Shown one piece after another: positions 33,712 to 44,577 of a stretch of 64,000 nucleotides of DNA. The DNA is taken from positions 806,001-870,000 of the forward strand of contig NC_050735.1 of assembly GCF_014529535.1 (NCBI RefSeq), in the 5' to 3' direction. Both the position numbers and the translations under genes were made by a program. The notes beneath the pieces were generated by a model. It made no database searches and had not been told where the DNA came from. It worked only from the letters and a program-made list of their open reading frames with translations. Numbering within the stretch: the first letter of the stretch is position 1; every line of letters starts with the position of its first letter. The stretch comes from Bradysia coprophila. Lineage: Eukaryota; Arthropoda; Insecta; Diptera; Sciaridae.

Positions 33712-34349
33712 TTTCTTTAAAGTTTACTTATCGACTAACTTGATCCCTCGCTCCGTTTATACTACACTAGATTCATCAAATTGTGCTGGTGATTGAACGA
33801 ACATTTTCCAATGAAGAAAATTGCCATGTTTAAAAGGAAACTTAATTGCATAATTGAACCATTTTCCAGTTAGTTAAATTGTCGCAGTAGTGCGCAATTC
33901 GCTCGTACATCGTTCTTGTTGAAATTTGACATTTTTCAACAATAATTATAAAAATAGCATTCATAAGTATCTTATATGACCCCGGAGGTCAACGCCATCT
34001 TCTAACTTCAATTTAAGAATGAATTTGCCAAGGTATCGAACAACTGAGATTCAAGACACATCCGATCCGAATGATCGATGGCTCTATAGAATCGTTAGTA
34101 TCCACTGACAATTTTGTGGAACAACTTTTTTCAAGATTTGTGGTGTATTGCGAATATGTCCGAGTATACAATTGGTAACCCCAAGTAGAACACAATGTAC
34201 ATTATCCAACGGGAAAGCATTAATCATGTCAATAGGCAGAAGTTCTAGAACCGATTTCTGATGATGATAATCAATTATGATCAGAGCGTAGTTCGGATTC
34301 GAGGTTTAAAAATGCAACCATCGATACTCTCACCTTCTGCCAAACGAAC
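33712..34349. other. intergenic; holds one copy of a dispersed repeat
   Basis: About 90 bp at 34012-34105 (GAATGAATTTGCCAAGGTAT through GATCGATGGCTCTATAGAAT) is repeated in inverse orientation at about 61395-61485. No gene. Confidence 0.45.
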
Positions 34350-35331
34350 ATCGCAAGTCGCGTACTGAATATTTTCCTATATTGTTCATTGAAAACATCT
34401 TTTTTCAAATTCAAACGGTTCATATTACATAAAAATACTCGTAATTCGAGAGCATAATGTAATAATTAAAAACCAAGCGAAAAAGTATCCAGATCCAGAA
34501 GCAAAATTTAGTTTAGTCAACCCATATCTAGGGTTCCCATTTTTCAATTTTGTAAAAGAGGACATTTCGGCATCAAAAAAGAGGACAAAAAGAAGACGCC
34601 TTGACATTCAAAAAAGAGGACGAAAAGTGAATTTCTGACACAGCAACTGTACATGCTCTTTGTGCAACTGTTGTGTAATTTACACCAGTTCATGCTAAAA
34701 ACAAAAAATTCTGTGTACAATATGCATTGCAATCTTCCTGATATTCTTTTGGATTCTTTATCAGTGATAACATCCACTCCATATTACCTGAATACAGACT
34801 TCGTTTTACCTTATCCTTGCGTGATCTTTGGTATCAGCTACGCTGTTCTTGTAAAATGATTAACTTTTATTTTAATGTATAAAAAAATGAGGTGGTAAAG
34901 AATGCGAGCGGAGCGAGCGAATTTTTTTCCCTCGTTATATTACCGTTCAGAGATTCTCTGACATAGAAGATTATTAGTTAAATCCGCGCAGCGAAAATTT
35001 TTCGTTCTTTAGGTATGAGCTGCATCAAATTTACTTAAATAAGAAGAAGAGTTGAAAAAAGAGGACAAAGACGACGTCTTCTTCAAAAAAGTGATGTTCT
35101 TAGAGTTTTTGTAAAAAAAAGAACGAGATTTTAAAGGGGACATGTCTTCTAAAAAGAGGACGAATTGGAACCCTACCCATATCACATCTTCAGAGTGTTC
35201 ATTGTGACATGTGACCGCTGTGTAAACTAAATTCAAATTTGTGCATTCCATTGTTGTGGGATAAAGTGTGGGATAAAGTGTGGGTTAAAGAAGACCTTTG
35301 GAAAACCCGAAAACCATACTTCTTCGACTAT
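34350..35331. mobile_element. half copy (right arm) of the fold-back family
   Basis: Diverged right-arm sequence: TTTTTTCAAATTCAAACGGT, later TTGTTGTGGGATAAAGTGTG (partly duplicated) and the end TTCTTCGACTA at 35331. No left arm is visible. It is interrupted by a hAT MITE (34528-35174). The 116-codon ORF is no longer open here. Confidence 0.65.
34528..35174. mobile_element. non-autonomous hAT-type element, 647 bp
   Basis: The exact 8-bp duplication ACCCATAT flanks it (34520-34527 and 35175-35182). The ends CTAGGGTTCC and GGAACCCT are inverted. AAAGAGGAC-type repeats occur near both ends. Its removal restores continuous fold-back arm sequence, so the borders are secure. No transposase. Confidence 0.82.
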
Positions 35332-35411
35332 ATATCACAATTTTTTATTTATCTTATACTTTTCCAATCAATCAATAAATTCACAGCTTGTTATCACTGT
35401 GTTTGGCTTGC

Positions 35412-36272
35412 TTATCCATTTGCCTTAAGTGCATCACTTTCGATTATTCTTTCCAGAACTGCAATTCGATCCATCAAATCTTGGATGAAATTGGGTCGAC
35501 TCTCTAGAGTTGATTCGATCAGCGATATTGTTGGCGGACAATTTAGCAGCAAATCGAATATGAAATCTTTAACTGCTTCAACATTATCAACAGGAATGGA
35601 AGTATTAACACAACTGTTGTTCAATAGGCGTATGACCCCCTTTTCCGGCAAAATTAAATCGTGTCCGACATGCCTGATTCTGTTGTTCGATAAGTCGATC
35701 AAGGTTGCTGCATTTAAACCGGCTAAGAGATTGCTGTCGATCGAAATGATGTCATTATCGTTCAAAAATACTTCCCGCAATGTATTTAAACCAGAAAACA
35801 GATTTCTATCAAGTGCGGAAATTCTGTTTTTAGTCAGACCTAGATACCACAGATTCGGAAATGGAGTTAAATTTCTGTTGCTGACTGATGGAATAGAATT
35901 GTTGTAGAAATTAATGAATTCAAGGTTGGGGAAAAATCCTTCAATATTTGTCGGAAAGAATTGTAAGTTCTGCGAAAAGACAGTCAAAGCGTGAACATCT
36001 GCGTTCCCCTTTCCAGATTGATGTGCTCCGAAGACTCCGGTTACATCTTGGTTGGTTTGTGTTTCAATTAAAGTCGTCGCTGAACAAATATAGATGTCTT
36101 GCACCGTCTCGAATCTGCAGTGCAATGCTATGGCGTTGATAATTTTGCAGTTGATAGCAAATGTAAGCACAGCGATAAACAGGATTGTTCTTGCCCTGAT
36201 AAATAAATTCAAGATAAGAAATTATATGACAAAAATATAAAAAAAAGAATGAGTTGAAGCAGCTATTTACAT
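35412..36272 (-). CDS. secreted leucine-rich-repeat protein, 2 exons, split start codon
   Basis: The long exon 36195-35412 encodes a signal peptide (ARTILFIAVLTFAINCK), two N-terminal cysteines, about five LRRs (LEFINFYNNSIPSV, LWYLGLTKNRISAL, LREVFLNDNDIISI, ATLIDLSNNRIRHV), a C-terminal cap with two cysteines and a short helical tail (FIQDLMDRIAVLERIIESD). There is no ATG in the exon. The upstream motif GAAT-GTAAAT (36272-36265) and acceptor TTATCAG before 36195 join AT to G, making ATG GCA AGA, so the first coding exon contributes only two bases (36272-36271). The predicted protein is 261 aa. It is likely extracellular, since LRR proteins of this type bind proteins. The specific role is unknown. 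Confidence 0.7.
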
Positions 36273-37161
36273 TCTGTGTCTCGTATTCGATACTTTATTA
36301 GCCGATTCAAAACTGGTAGGTCCATTTTATAGCAGCGACTTTTACTTTAATCTGTTGTCTCACTAGATAAGATAAGCAGGAAGAGTTTGTTTCCGGTTTT
36401 GATAACTGACAATCTCCGTTGTTGGCGTAAAAGAGGGATTCTTTTGAAAAACGACCTACCGAAATCGGACGCATCTTCCAGCGGATTTTTTTTAAATATA
36501 TGTGCGTAGATAGCTATTGATCCCCAGAGGCATAATTCCTTGATGTCTGTGCGGCTAGTGGCAGGTGTTTTCTCCGGCTGCACGCAAAGTATAGGGTCGT
36601 GTGGGGTGTCTTTAGAAAGGTAATTGCATGTCCTTTCGGGGCAGCAAAAGGTCTTCTGGGGGTTTCGAAGCATTTACGATAAAATATGAGAAGTTGAAAT
36701 GTCAGGGAGTTGCTGGAATGAGCCAAGAAATAGCTATTTTGCTATAAGTATGATAGAAACAAATTTTTAATCAACAGTTCACACAAATGAGTATGCCAAT
36801 CGATAAAACTCCATAAAAGATGCAAACCTAGCAAAATCTGGCTCTTATTCTTTAAAAACAACGGAGATATCGAAGTTTGAATATGAATTCCCATACAAAA
36901 ATTCAAAATATCGGATTTGACCGCTTTTTTAGACAGCGCTGCAAACCATGCCACTAAATGCGTGGATTGATTCAGAATCGTCTCTGATTTTATATCGACG
37001 ATTTACATTTTGACGTTGTCATGACACAAAGAAAAAGATTTTTCTGAATGAATTTGTAACAAATAAATTCAAGGCTCGTTTACAATTATTCCAAGAACAA
37101 CGGAGGGGACAACAATTTTAGGTATTCATCATGAATATTCTCATTAAGAAATCCCCTGGAC
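36273..37161. other. intergenic
   Basis: 5' flank of the LRR gene, then unassigned DNA. The two overlapping minus-strand ORFs at 36347-36726 have no recognised domain. Confidence 0.35.
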
Positions 37162-37347
37162 CCAAGGCTGTACACTTTGCGGAGGTCACGCCGATCGACA
37201 TTGTATTAGATATGCGGGAACACACCTTTTCCATACAAACAAATTCACCAAAATTGAATTTGTATGGCGTGGTGAATTTTTTGTATGAAACGTGGTGTGT
37301 AACCCGCGTATCTGGATCTGCGTGACTTCCCCAAACTTCCAGCCTTG
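37162..37347. mobile_element. hAT-type MITE, CAAGGCTGTA family
   Basis: CCAAGGCTGTACACTTTGCG at the left and CCAGCCTTG at the right are flanked by CCCTGGAC on both sides (37154-37161, 37348-37355). The internal palindrome (CAAAATTGAATTTG region) is shared with the copy at 51060. Confidence 0.8.
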
Positions 37348-37482
37348 CCCTGGACCTCCGTTTCTTCATTTTTCTTTTCTCGAATTTATGCATTTCTTAG
37401 TCCTGTACTTACTTCGATCACTATTACTGGATGTTGAAATTCATAGACAACAACAATAGGGCAAGTGCAAACTAACACACTT

Positions 37483-37927
37483 TGTTGAAACTCTAACCTA
37501 GTCTCGTTTTCGGTGGCCTTTGGCTGAGCAACTTTCCTCCTTACTTTCCTAGAATGTGGTGGTTTTATTAGCACCGACGATTCTAATTCGACTTACACAA
37601 AGAAATGGGGTGAATTTATTAGCACCGCCGATTTCTAACTACAAATTGAAACTAGAGATGTTACTCGTCTGAGTGTTCAAAATGTTCTGATCTACAATTA
37701 TTAAAACCCGGAGATGTTGCTCGCTAGAGGTCTTTCTTTATTGTGATGAATTTTTCTTACAAACTAACGCATTTATACCCTCGTTCAACGGTTACTCGAT
37801 ATGATTTAATTTAAATGACAAAGAAAAGTGACTTAGATTGTAGACAAAAAGTAGAGTGATTTGACGCAGGATTAAATTAAGTAGAAATTATAAACCTTAG
37901 ATAAAACATTTCATTCCAATTTCAACA
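37483..37927 (-). repeat. 3' LTR of the Bel/Pao-like element
   Basis: 445 bp, TG..CA ends, apparently identical to 40775-41219. Confidence 0.9.
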
Positions 37928-39589
37928 TTCTCCCACCACTTTTTGATAAAAAAGTATTAATGTAAGCCGGATGAGAATTTTCTTTGACTTCTCCCACCAT
38001 TGCATCCTGTCATCAATGAATTGGAGTTGTTTGTTATTCTCCCACCATTGCATCGTGCCATCAATGAATTTGAATTGTTCGTTATTCTCCCACCATAGCG
38101 TCGTGCTGTCAATGAACTGGAGTTTTCCCTTATTCTCCCACCATTGCGTCGTACAGTTCGTGTATTCTTCAACTTCTTCCAAAGCTTTATGTCCGAACAG
38201 TGCCGATGTATTCACCAAATTGTTATCTTCATTGGAACAGATGAGATTTGGTGTTTGACCGCCAATTGTGATATTTGAATTTTCCTTGTGGTTCCTCAAT
38301 AGTCGAATTTCACCAATTAGGTTTGATTCAGCTGAATCATTGAAACGATGAATCCAAATATCTGAATGGAGCAAATGTAATTGTTCCGCTTCCCCAATTT
38401 GGCCGCTGCACATGATTGAATTTGATTCGAACCGATGAACGTGCCATTTATTGAAGACCACCAAAATGATGATTAAAAATGACCCAAAGTAGCTTGAAAA
38501 TCTGAATCGCTTGTTGATCGGTATCTTTAGGTATCGTAATAAGTACGTCACATCGTCTGATCCGAATCTTGATCTAATAACATGACTGTCTTTGATACGT
38601 TTGATCGCGTGATCCTCCCACCACAAGAACGGTGAATACATTATAACGCGTTCTTGTAGTACCTTTAAAAAGAATCCAATTTTGTCCATGTTTAATTTAG
38701 CTGTCTGGAAGCTGAAGTTCGATTTTAGGTTTGCCATAATCGTTTCCAATGTGATCAGACTTTCCTGATTTAAACTTCCAATAGAAATGACTGTATTATG
38801 ATTCGGCGTTAATGATAAATTTGTTGGATCGTGCCACCATTCCGGTACGGCTTGTTTGAGACGTATGGGATAAACCTCCATCTGTGCCGGATATTTATAT
38901 TGACGTTGATGATCCAAATCCGTATTCGGATTATCTTCCTCTGAGTCGTCATTATTATAATTTGAACTTCTTGGCCATGCGATTTCGTCTGCTGACTTTG
39001 GCTGCAATCGGTTCAACAAGAGTTTTGACTGCCGTTTTTCAGTTACTATAGATGATTGCAGATGTGATTCGTCTGATGTCGCAATGAGTTTCGTGAAATC
39101 GCCAGATTTTTCATGATAACTGCTGCTAACTATCCCTCCAAATCGAACATCTTCTATCTGAACATTGGGACCGCTTAGCTTTTCATTTCTCTGCAACGAT
39201 TTTTCGATCACTGTACTATTGAATGCAACTGGCTTGACTTTCGGTAATCCAGCATCTTCAACAACTGTCGTCGTTACTGATATTTTGTCGGAAAACGCTG
39301 CTACGAATTCATCGATTTTTGTTTGACATAAAACTACACGATGATCATAATTTTTACATTCTTCAGCTTCTTTATATTGGTCGTGTTCACTGAAATTCTC
39401 TTCATACATGAAGCTTAATATCTGCTGATTTTGAATGCGCATTGTTTTCGCCAATTGCCGTAGGCGGAGGCCCATCGCCAATAATTGTAATCGATCGGGT
39501 CTGTCCTTGTTTAGTTCTTCTCCAATTTTAATGCATTTTTTTGTAATGGTTACTCGGGTCAATCTTCTTAGCTTCTTTGCCCGATCCAT
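37922..39589 (-). CDS. 555-aa gag-like ORF of the LTR element
   Basis: The N-terminal ~120 residues (basic, with RLTRVTITKKCIKIGEEL and EENFSEHDQYKEAEEC) resemble the helical N-terminus of Bel/Pao Gag (DUF1759-type). The middle is polar and low-complexity, around residue 390 there is a hydrophobic segment (FGSFLIIILVVF), and the C-terminus has four 16-residue repeats with the core QWWEN..LQFID. There is no zinc knuckle and no polymerase motif. The last codons run into the 3' LTR. The repeats coincide at nucleotide level with copies of the purine tract. The downstream part may be a rearranged pol or env remainder kept in frame. Function beyond Gag-like is not assignable. Confidence 0.6.
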   Translation of the reverse strand: MDRAKKLRRLTRVTITKKCIKIGEELNKDRPDRLQLLAMGLRLRQLAKTMRIQNQQILSFMYEENFSEHDQYKEAEECKNYDHRVVLCQTKIDEFVAAFSDKISVTTTVVEDAGLPKVKPVAFNSTVIEKSLQRNEKLSGPNVQIEDVRFGGIVSSSYHEKSGDFTKLIATSDESHLQSSIVTEKRQSKLLLNRLQPKSADEIAWPRSSNYNNDDSEEDNPNTDLDHQRQYKYPAQMEVYPIRLKQAVPEWWHDPTNLSLTPNHNTVISIGSLNQESLITLETIMANLKSNFSFQTAKLNMDKIGFFLKVLQERVIMYSPFLWWEDHAIKRIKDSHVIRSRFGSDDVTYLLRYLKIPINKRFRFSSYFGSFLIIILVVFNKWHVHRFESNSIMCSGQIGEAEQLHLLHSDIWIHRFNDSAESNLIGEIRLLRNHKENSNITIGGQTPNLICSNEDNNLVNTSALFGHKALEEVEEYTNCTTQWWENKGKLQFIDSTTLWWENNEQFKFIDGTMQWWENNKQLQFIDDRMQWWEKSKKILIRLTLILFYQKVVGEC

Positions 39590-40774
39590 TTTTTTATGTT
39601 TTGTGAATTTTCAGCCTCTCACTTAATTGTGAACTAATTTGTATTATTTGTGATTGCTGCGTAAATGGATTCCTGCTTTAGCGGGACCAAACTCATAGGC
39701 GTGAGCAATGTATTTCGTTTGCTTCGCTCCACGAGCCCTTATTCTTTCCTACTGGATTTAACTGTTCTTCTTCTACTCTTTGCTTGAGTTCTTGAAGTAA
39801 CTTAATGCCAGCCTTATTATTTTTGTTCCTACTGGTCGTTGACTTTCAGACCCACTTTTGAGTTCTTAAAGTAAATGATCTTTCGTGTTGTGGAACACAA
39901 TCTTTCCTCGAAGACTATTCTCTAACAATTAAATAAATTTTACTGCCACCACCCAATCCGCACTTTCGGTAAAGCCGACTCTGGGTGATTCCCCAGCTTT
40001 ATTTAACTGCTTCGAAAATAGTCCGTTTATACGCACCAATACGTTTTAACGTATTGTTATTGCTTTATGATTGCTCGACTTGATTTAACCAACTGGATGA
40101 CCAACGATGACTTGACCAACCGATGATTGATTTACCAATGAAACCGCTTGACCGTTTGAAGACTAACCATTTACTGTCGAAGCTGAGAGTTGATGCTTTC
40201 GAACCGATGAATTTGTCCCTTGTTGACGACCAATCTTTCTTGGACTAACGAATCGACGATTGATATTAGATACGACAAATATTTTTCTTGCTGCTGACCA
40301 ATCTTTTGTGGGCCAATGACGTTGATTTCAACCGATTGATAATGGTTTGAATTTAACCACTGATGACAAATAATTTCCAACTGCTAATTGCCTAAAGTCC
40401 AAACCACTTGTCTTCGGATGACCAACGCTGACCAACCAATTGCCTGATTTTGACCAAAGTATTTAACTGATGCCAACCAACCGAATTTTGTTTGCTAGAT
40501 GATAGCACCCAATCCGCACTTTTTCGTTAAAAGCCGATTCCGGGTGACTCCTCAACTATTTTGCTCAACAAAACTCTTTTTCCTTTTACAACGCACTGAC
40601 AGTGCTTTGCTTTTAACTCAAACGTTAATCACCACCTAGGCCGTCTGTTTTTCTTTTCGTATCAAACGTTAACACCACACAGGTCGTTTGTACTTATTCG
40701 AAACGTTAACACCACACAGGCCGTTCGATTTATAACTTAAGCACCCAAACAAAGGTCCACCCGGGGGCGCCAAA
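39590..40774 (-). other. untranslated leader of the LTR element
   Basis: Long leader with internal repeats: ACCCAATCCGCACTTT followed by a GGGTGA motif at about 39954 and 40508, CCAAC-GATGA-like words between them, and three copies of AACGTTAACACCACACAGG near 40625-40730. The direct pairs could fold into a packaging or dimerisation structure (inference). Confidence 0.5.
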
Positions 40775-41219
40775 TGTTGAAACTCTAACCTAGTCTCGTT
40801 TTCGGTGGCCTTTGGCTGAGCAACTTTCCTCCTTACTTTCCTAGAATGTGGTGGTTTTATTAGCACCGACGATTCTAATTCGACTTACACAAAGAAATGG
40901 GGTGAATTTATTAGCACCGCCGATTTCTAACTACAAATTGAAACTAGAGATGTTACTCGTCTGAGTGTTCAAAATGTTCTGATCTACAATTATTAAAACC
41001 CGGAGATGTTGCTCGCTAGAGGTCTTTCTTTATTGTGATGAATTTTTCTTACAAACTAACGCATTTATACCCTCGTTCAACGGTTACTCGATATGATTTA
41101 ATTTAAATGACAAAGAAAAGTGACTTAGATTGTAGACAAAAAGTAGAGTGATTTGACGCAGGATTAAATTAAGTAGAAATTATAAACCTTAGATAAAACA
41201 TTTCATTCCAATTTCAACA
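40775..41219 (-). repeat. 5' LTR of the Bel/Pao-like element
   Basis: 445 bp, apparently identical to 37483-37927. The primer-binding site lies at about 40753-40773 on the minus strand. Confidence 0.9.
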
Positions 41220-41225
41220 CACTTA

Positions 41226-41520
41226 CACAAATTATATTCTCCACTATTCACCTTGCCTTACAGATGATGGTTTGGCGGAAAAAATTTCAAAACAAGCAAA
41301 AAATGATGTATCATATTTACATGTAAACTTCGCAAATTTATTGGAATTACATAAATTTAACATTCCTTCATTTACTTAAACGAAAAAATCGGAAAATAAC
41401 GATATCACAACACAAATTACTGTCACCTGATTTTTTTATGTTTTTATTTTTTCATATTTTTTGAATTTTTCGCTCCAAATATTCATCTGTAAGGCAAGGT
41501 GAGTAGAGGAGAATTGTGTT
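41226..41520. mobile_element. MITE next to the LTR element
   Basis: TCACCTTGCCTTACAGATGA (41248) is inverted at about 41482 (TCATCTGTAAGGCAAGGTGA), with the outer ACAATTCTCC-type ends also inverted. The LTR retrotransposon inserted at or beside its left end. Confidence 0.6.
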
Positions 41521-41559
41521 GAATTTCTGTTTGCACATTCCCTATAGTATATTATTTGG

Positions 41560-44500
41560 CATTCATTGTAATAATTGGATTACGTGGTTTTTGAGAAATA
41601 TTATTTATTTTATAATTCCGAGCTTTCGGAAACAAACAGTTTCCTTCGTCAGGGACTAAAATTGAATGATTTTTCTACGATGTGTAGCAAGGGTTGCTAA
41701 GTAAAATCTAACATATTGGGATCAAGAGGTCTCGGGTTCGAATCTCATTAGGGCGCGTATAACAAAAATTTTATTTCCAAATTTAATTTGATTTCTCATA
41801 CTTTGCACTCTTCAATTTCAAATATTGGGGATAATTCGAGGCCATGTTCGACTTAAAACTAAACCTTTATCTGTATTCATTAATGGGCCAGTGTGTTGCT
41901 GAATTGTTAAACCTTCTTTAATGCATCGCAGGTGGTGATTGCTCTCTTTGATTATTACTTTTGAATTATCCCAATTGATTGTATGTCCTCTATTACAAAT
42001 TACGTGTCTTGCCACTTCTGATTTTTTATTTTCTCGTCTTCTAACATTTCCTTTATAATCTTCGATTCTTGCAGCTACTCTTAACGATTCGCTAAGATAT
42101 ATTATTGAATCGCAAGAATTGCATGGGATTCTGTATATTCCGGCAGGTTCTTTTTCTTCTTTGTCTTTTATGCTGTTCAGTAGATTCTGAACTTTCACGC
42201 CTGGTGTAAATGTGATTTTCCATTTTAGTTTGTTTCTGAGGACCTCAGAATCTGAGGTACTTAATTGGAAACATTTCCAATGTATGGTATGGGAACCCAG
42301 AATTCTTCTTTCTCTTCAGTTGTGTTTGAAATATTTGACATTGAAATTTGGTTATTATTTAAGACTGCTAACTGGTTATTGTTTGTATTTAAATTTTGAA
42401 TTTCCGAAACTATTCCTTCGAGATTATTTGGCATTTAAGGTGAACATCGAGGCTTGCCGAGATTTCCAGTTAAATCTCAAGACCATACTTCATTGCATAA
42501 GCGAAAAGGAGCAAACCAATGTAGGGGAAGAATAAAGAATAAATTTTCTTGTCAGTTCTAATATTGTTTGCTTATGATTCCTAGCATAATAAGAAAAGAA
42601 ATCATCGCGCGTATGCAACAAAAATTTTTATTTCACAATAAAATGTGCTTTACATCAAAAATTGCTACATACACTTTGTCAATATTCCATATAGAATTAT
42701 TTATGAAATGAAACTGACGTGTTTCCAATCAACACTTTACATATGCACAATGTCATGTCATCGTCAATCGTCCACCTATTTAATAAGTTTCACCTATGCC
42801 TTCAACTCAACTCATGTATTATTTCGACGAACAACAGACACGTTACAGAACAGAAATACCGTTACATTCGATACTTTTTGAATAATTTAATAGGGTTGAC
42901 ATAGGTTTGTTCCAAGTAACTGTAAACACGTACTTTGACAACCCGAACAACGACAATTTCATCCATAGCAACGTCGCTTACGTGATATTTCATACAAATC
43001 GAGCAACGTCGCCAACGCGATTTACACAGAGATATTATTGAGGTTATGGTTAAATGGATGAAATTTGACAATTCATATGGCCTTGGAACAAACCTATAGT
43101 TCACACTGTACAGACCCTATGTAAATTAGATATTGTATTGAATCGTTATGAAGATCATGAAATCATTAATTATTGACAGTGTTTATCATATCAGTACACG
43201 TGCGAAAAGGATGATACCTTTAGTGGATTTTTAACAAATTTCAATATTTTTTTAAATTGAAGCCAAAAATGACACAAGAACCAAAACAGCGCGAAAAATA
43301 GGGCATGTTTAGGAACATAATTCTCAGGATGTAAGAGGCGGAATACAGCAAAAAAGGGGATTAACGGTTAATTTGAACCTTACTTAACTGAAATGTGTTT
43401 TCGCATTTATAAAATTACTTGATTTTCACAATTATTTTTCGCAATTAAAACACGTCTGCAAGGCAAAAAAAATTCCACTTTAGGTTCATTTTTTAGGCAG
43501 TAAGTACATCGAGAATAATCACATAAGTTGCTATATCAAAACTGTCCCTTATGTCGCTGACCACGTAAATATATTTTCCTTTTTTTTAAATGCCTTTTTG
43601 TTTCGACGAAATTAAGTAAAATCAAAAAATTTTCTACTACGGCGGCCATCTTGTTTTTACAGTATTTCTATGGTGGTCGTCTTCGATGTTCCAGATTCTT
43701 TTGTTATTGAAGACACAATGAGACACTATAAGACACATAGTATTTGGTTTATGTCCACAGCTAAACCCTTGTACTGTATTGCATAAAGGCTTGCACCAAG
43801 CATTCAAATTTGATATTATTGATATTAAGGTTCCCCTCTCAGTTCATATCCTGCACTCGCGTCTCTCCTCAAGCATTCATTAATGTCTTTACGCAACAGA
43901 TCGTATTTTGGCTCCGACAGTCATCAACGGTGGTCCCTGTCCATTTATAGTATGTGTTCTTTCATTCCATCGTTAATGTGCTCATCAGCCTTCTGCGAGT
44001 AAACGTTTATGTCCATTATAACTGACTTTCCACCCTTGTCCGCGAAAGAAATTATAAAATTTCCATTTCGTTTTAAATATTCTGATGTACGCATTGCAGT
44101 CTCTTGAATAAACAACTGTGCCGTCGTTGCATGGTGCGTAAACTCTGTTGCCGCAGGAAACTCTTAAATTCGATCTTCACAAAGCAGTGTTGTCCGAATC
44201 CATTAGAACGCTTCATAAAGTTGAACCTCGACCCCAGACTAACGATAGACTGCACATACACTGGCACTTCCGACTTCGTCATACAACAGTCTGTATCAAT
44301 TATACATCATTAGAAATAATATAAAAGATCTCTTCCAACTGTCAAAGGTCCCCATTACACTTGCAGCGCTTGTTCTTTCGATGGCAATGGTCAACCGTTG
44401 TTTCAAATATTGCTTTGACCTTTTTTCTCCTGTTGTCACGTGAATGAGTTTCGCTAATTTATTAATGAATTTGACAGCTTCCTCACACCGTGGTTCCAAT

Positions 44501-44577
44501 GTCTTGCAAGCGAAAGGCAGAAAGATGTATTTATCAGCTCTAATCTTCTTATAATCGTTCGTTTTTTCAGACGCTTG
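41560..44577 (-). pseudogene. Penelope-like retroelement relic (broken, with insertions)
   Basis: From the 5' side on the minus strand, 44577-44300 reads DYKKIRADKYIFLPFACKTL and a helical N-terminal region, and 44280-43840 carries SIVSLGSRFNF and, in a shifted frame, FADKGGKSVIMDINVYSQKA, a conserved motif at the start of Penelope reverse transcriptases. 42435-41818 carries VPIPYIGNVS, then in another frame the GIY-YIG endonuclease (GIYRIPCNSCDS, followed by ARHVICNRGHTINWD). The YIG half is degraded (IYLSES). The catalytic palm motifs are absent and 42440-43840 is replaced by other DNA including a MITE. It is clearly dead. Confidence 0.65.
42902..43096. mobile_element. MITE within the Penelope relic
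   Basis: Inverted ends TAGGTTTGTTCCAAG and CTTGGAACAAACCTA, about 195 bp. The arms are otherwise weakly matched. No ORF. Confidence 0.6.

Larger units (their letters stand above)
37483..41219 (-). mobile_element. Bel/Pao-like LTR retrotransposon, non-autonomous, 3737 bp
   Basis: Two 445-bp LTRs (37483-37927 and 40775-41219, TGTTGAAACT..AATTTCAACA) appear identical, and a 5-bp duplication CACTT flanks the element (37478-37482, 41220-41224). In the coding (minus) orientation a primer-binding site TGGCGCCCCCGGGTGGACC directly follows the 5' LTR (after two bases), and a purine tract AGTGGTGGGAGAA directly precedes the 3' LTR. One ORF (37922-39589) is present, with no protease, reverse transcriptase or integrase, so it must be mobilised in trans. 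Identical LTRs indicate a recent insertion. Confidence 0.85.

Noticed and set aside
35239..35907. A 222-aa plus-strand ORF
   Set aside because: It lies antisense to the LRR exon and has no domain; the minus strand carries the clear signal peptide and LRRs.
37957..38258. 71-aa minus and 95-aa plus ORFs in the QWWE repeat region
   Set aside because: Alternative frames of the 48-bp repeat inside the LTR element ORF.
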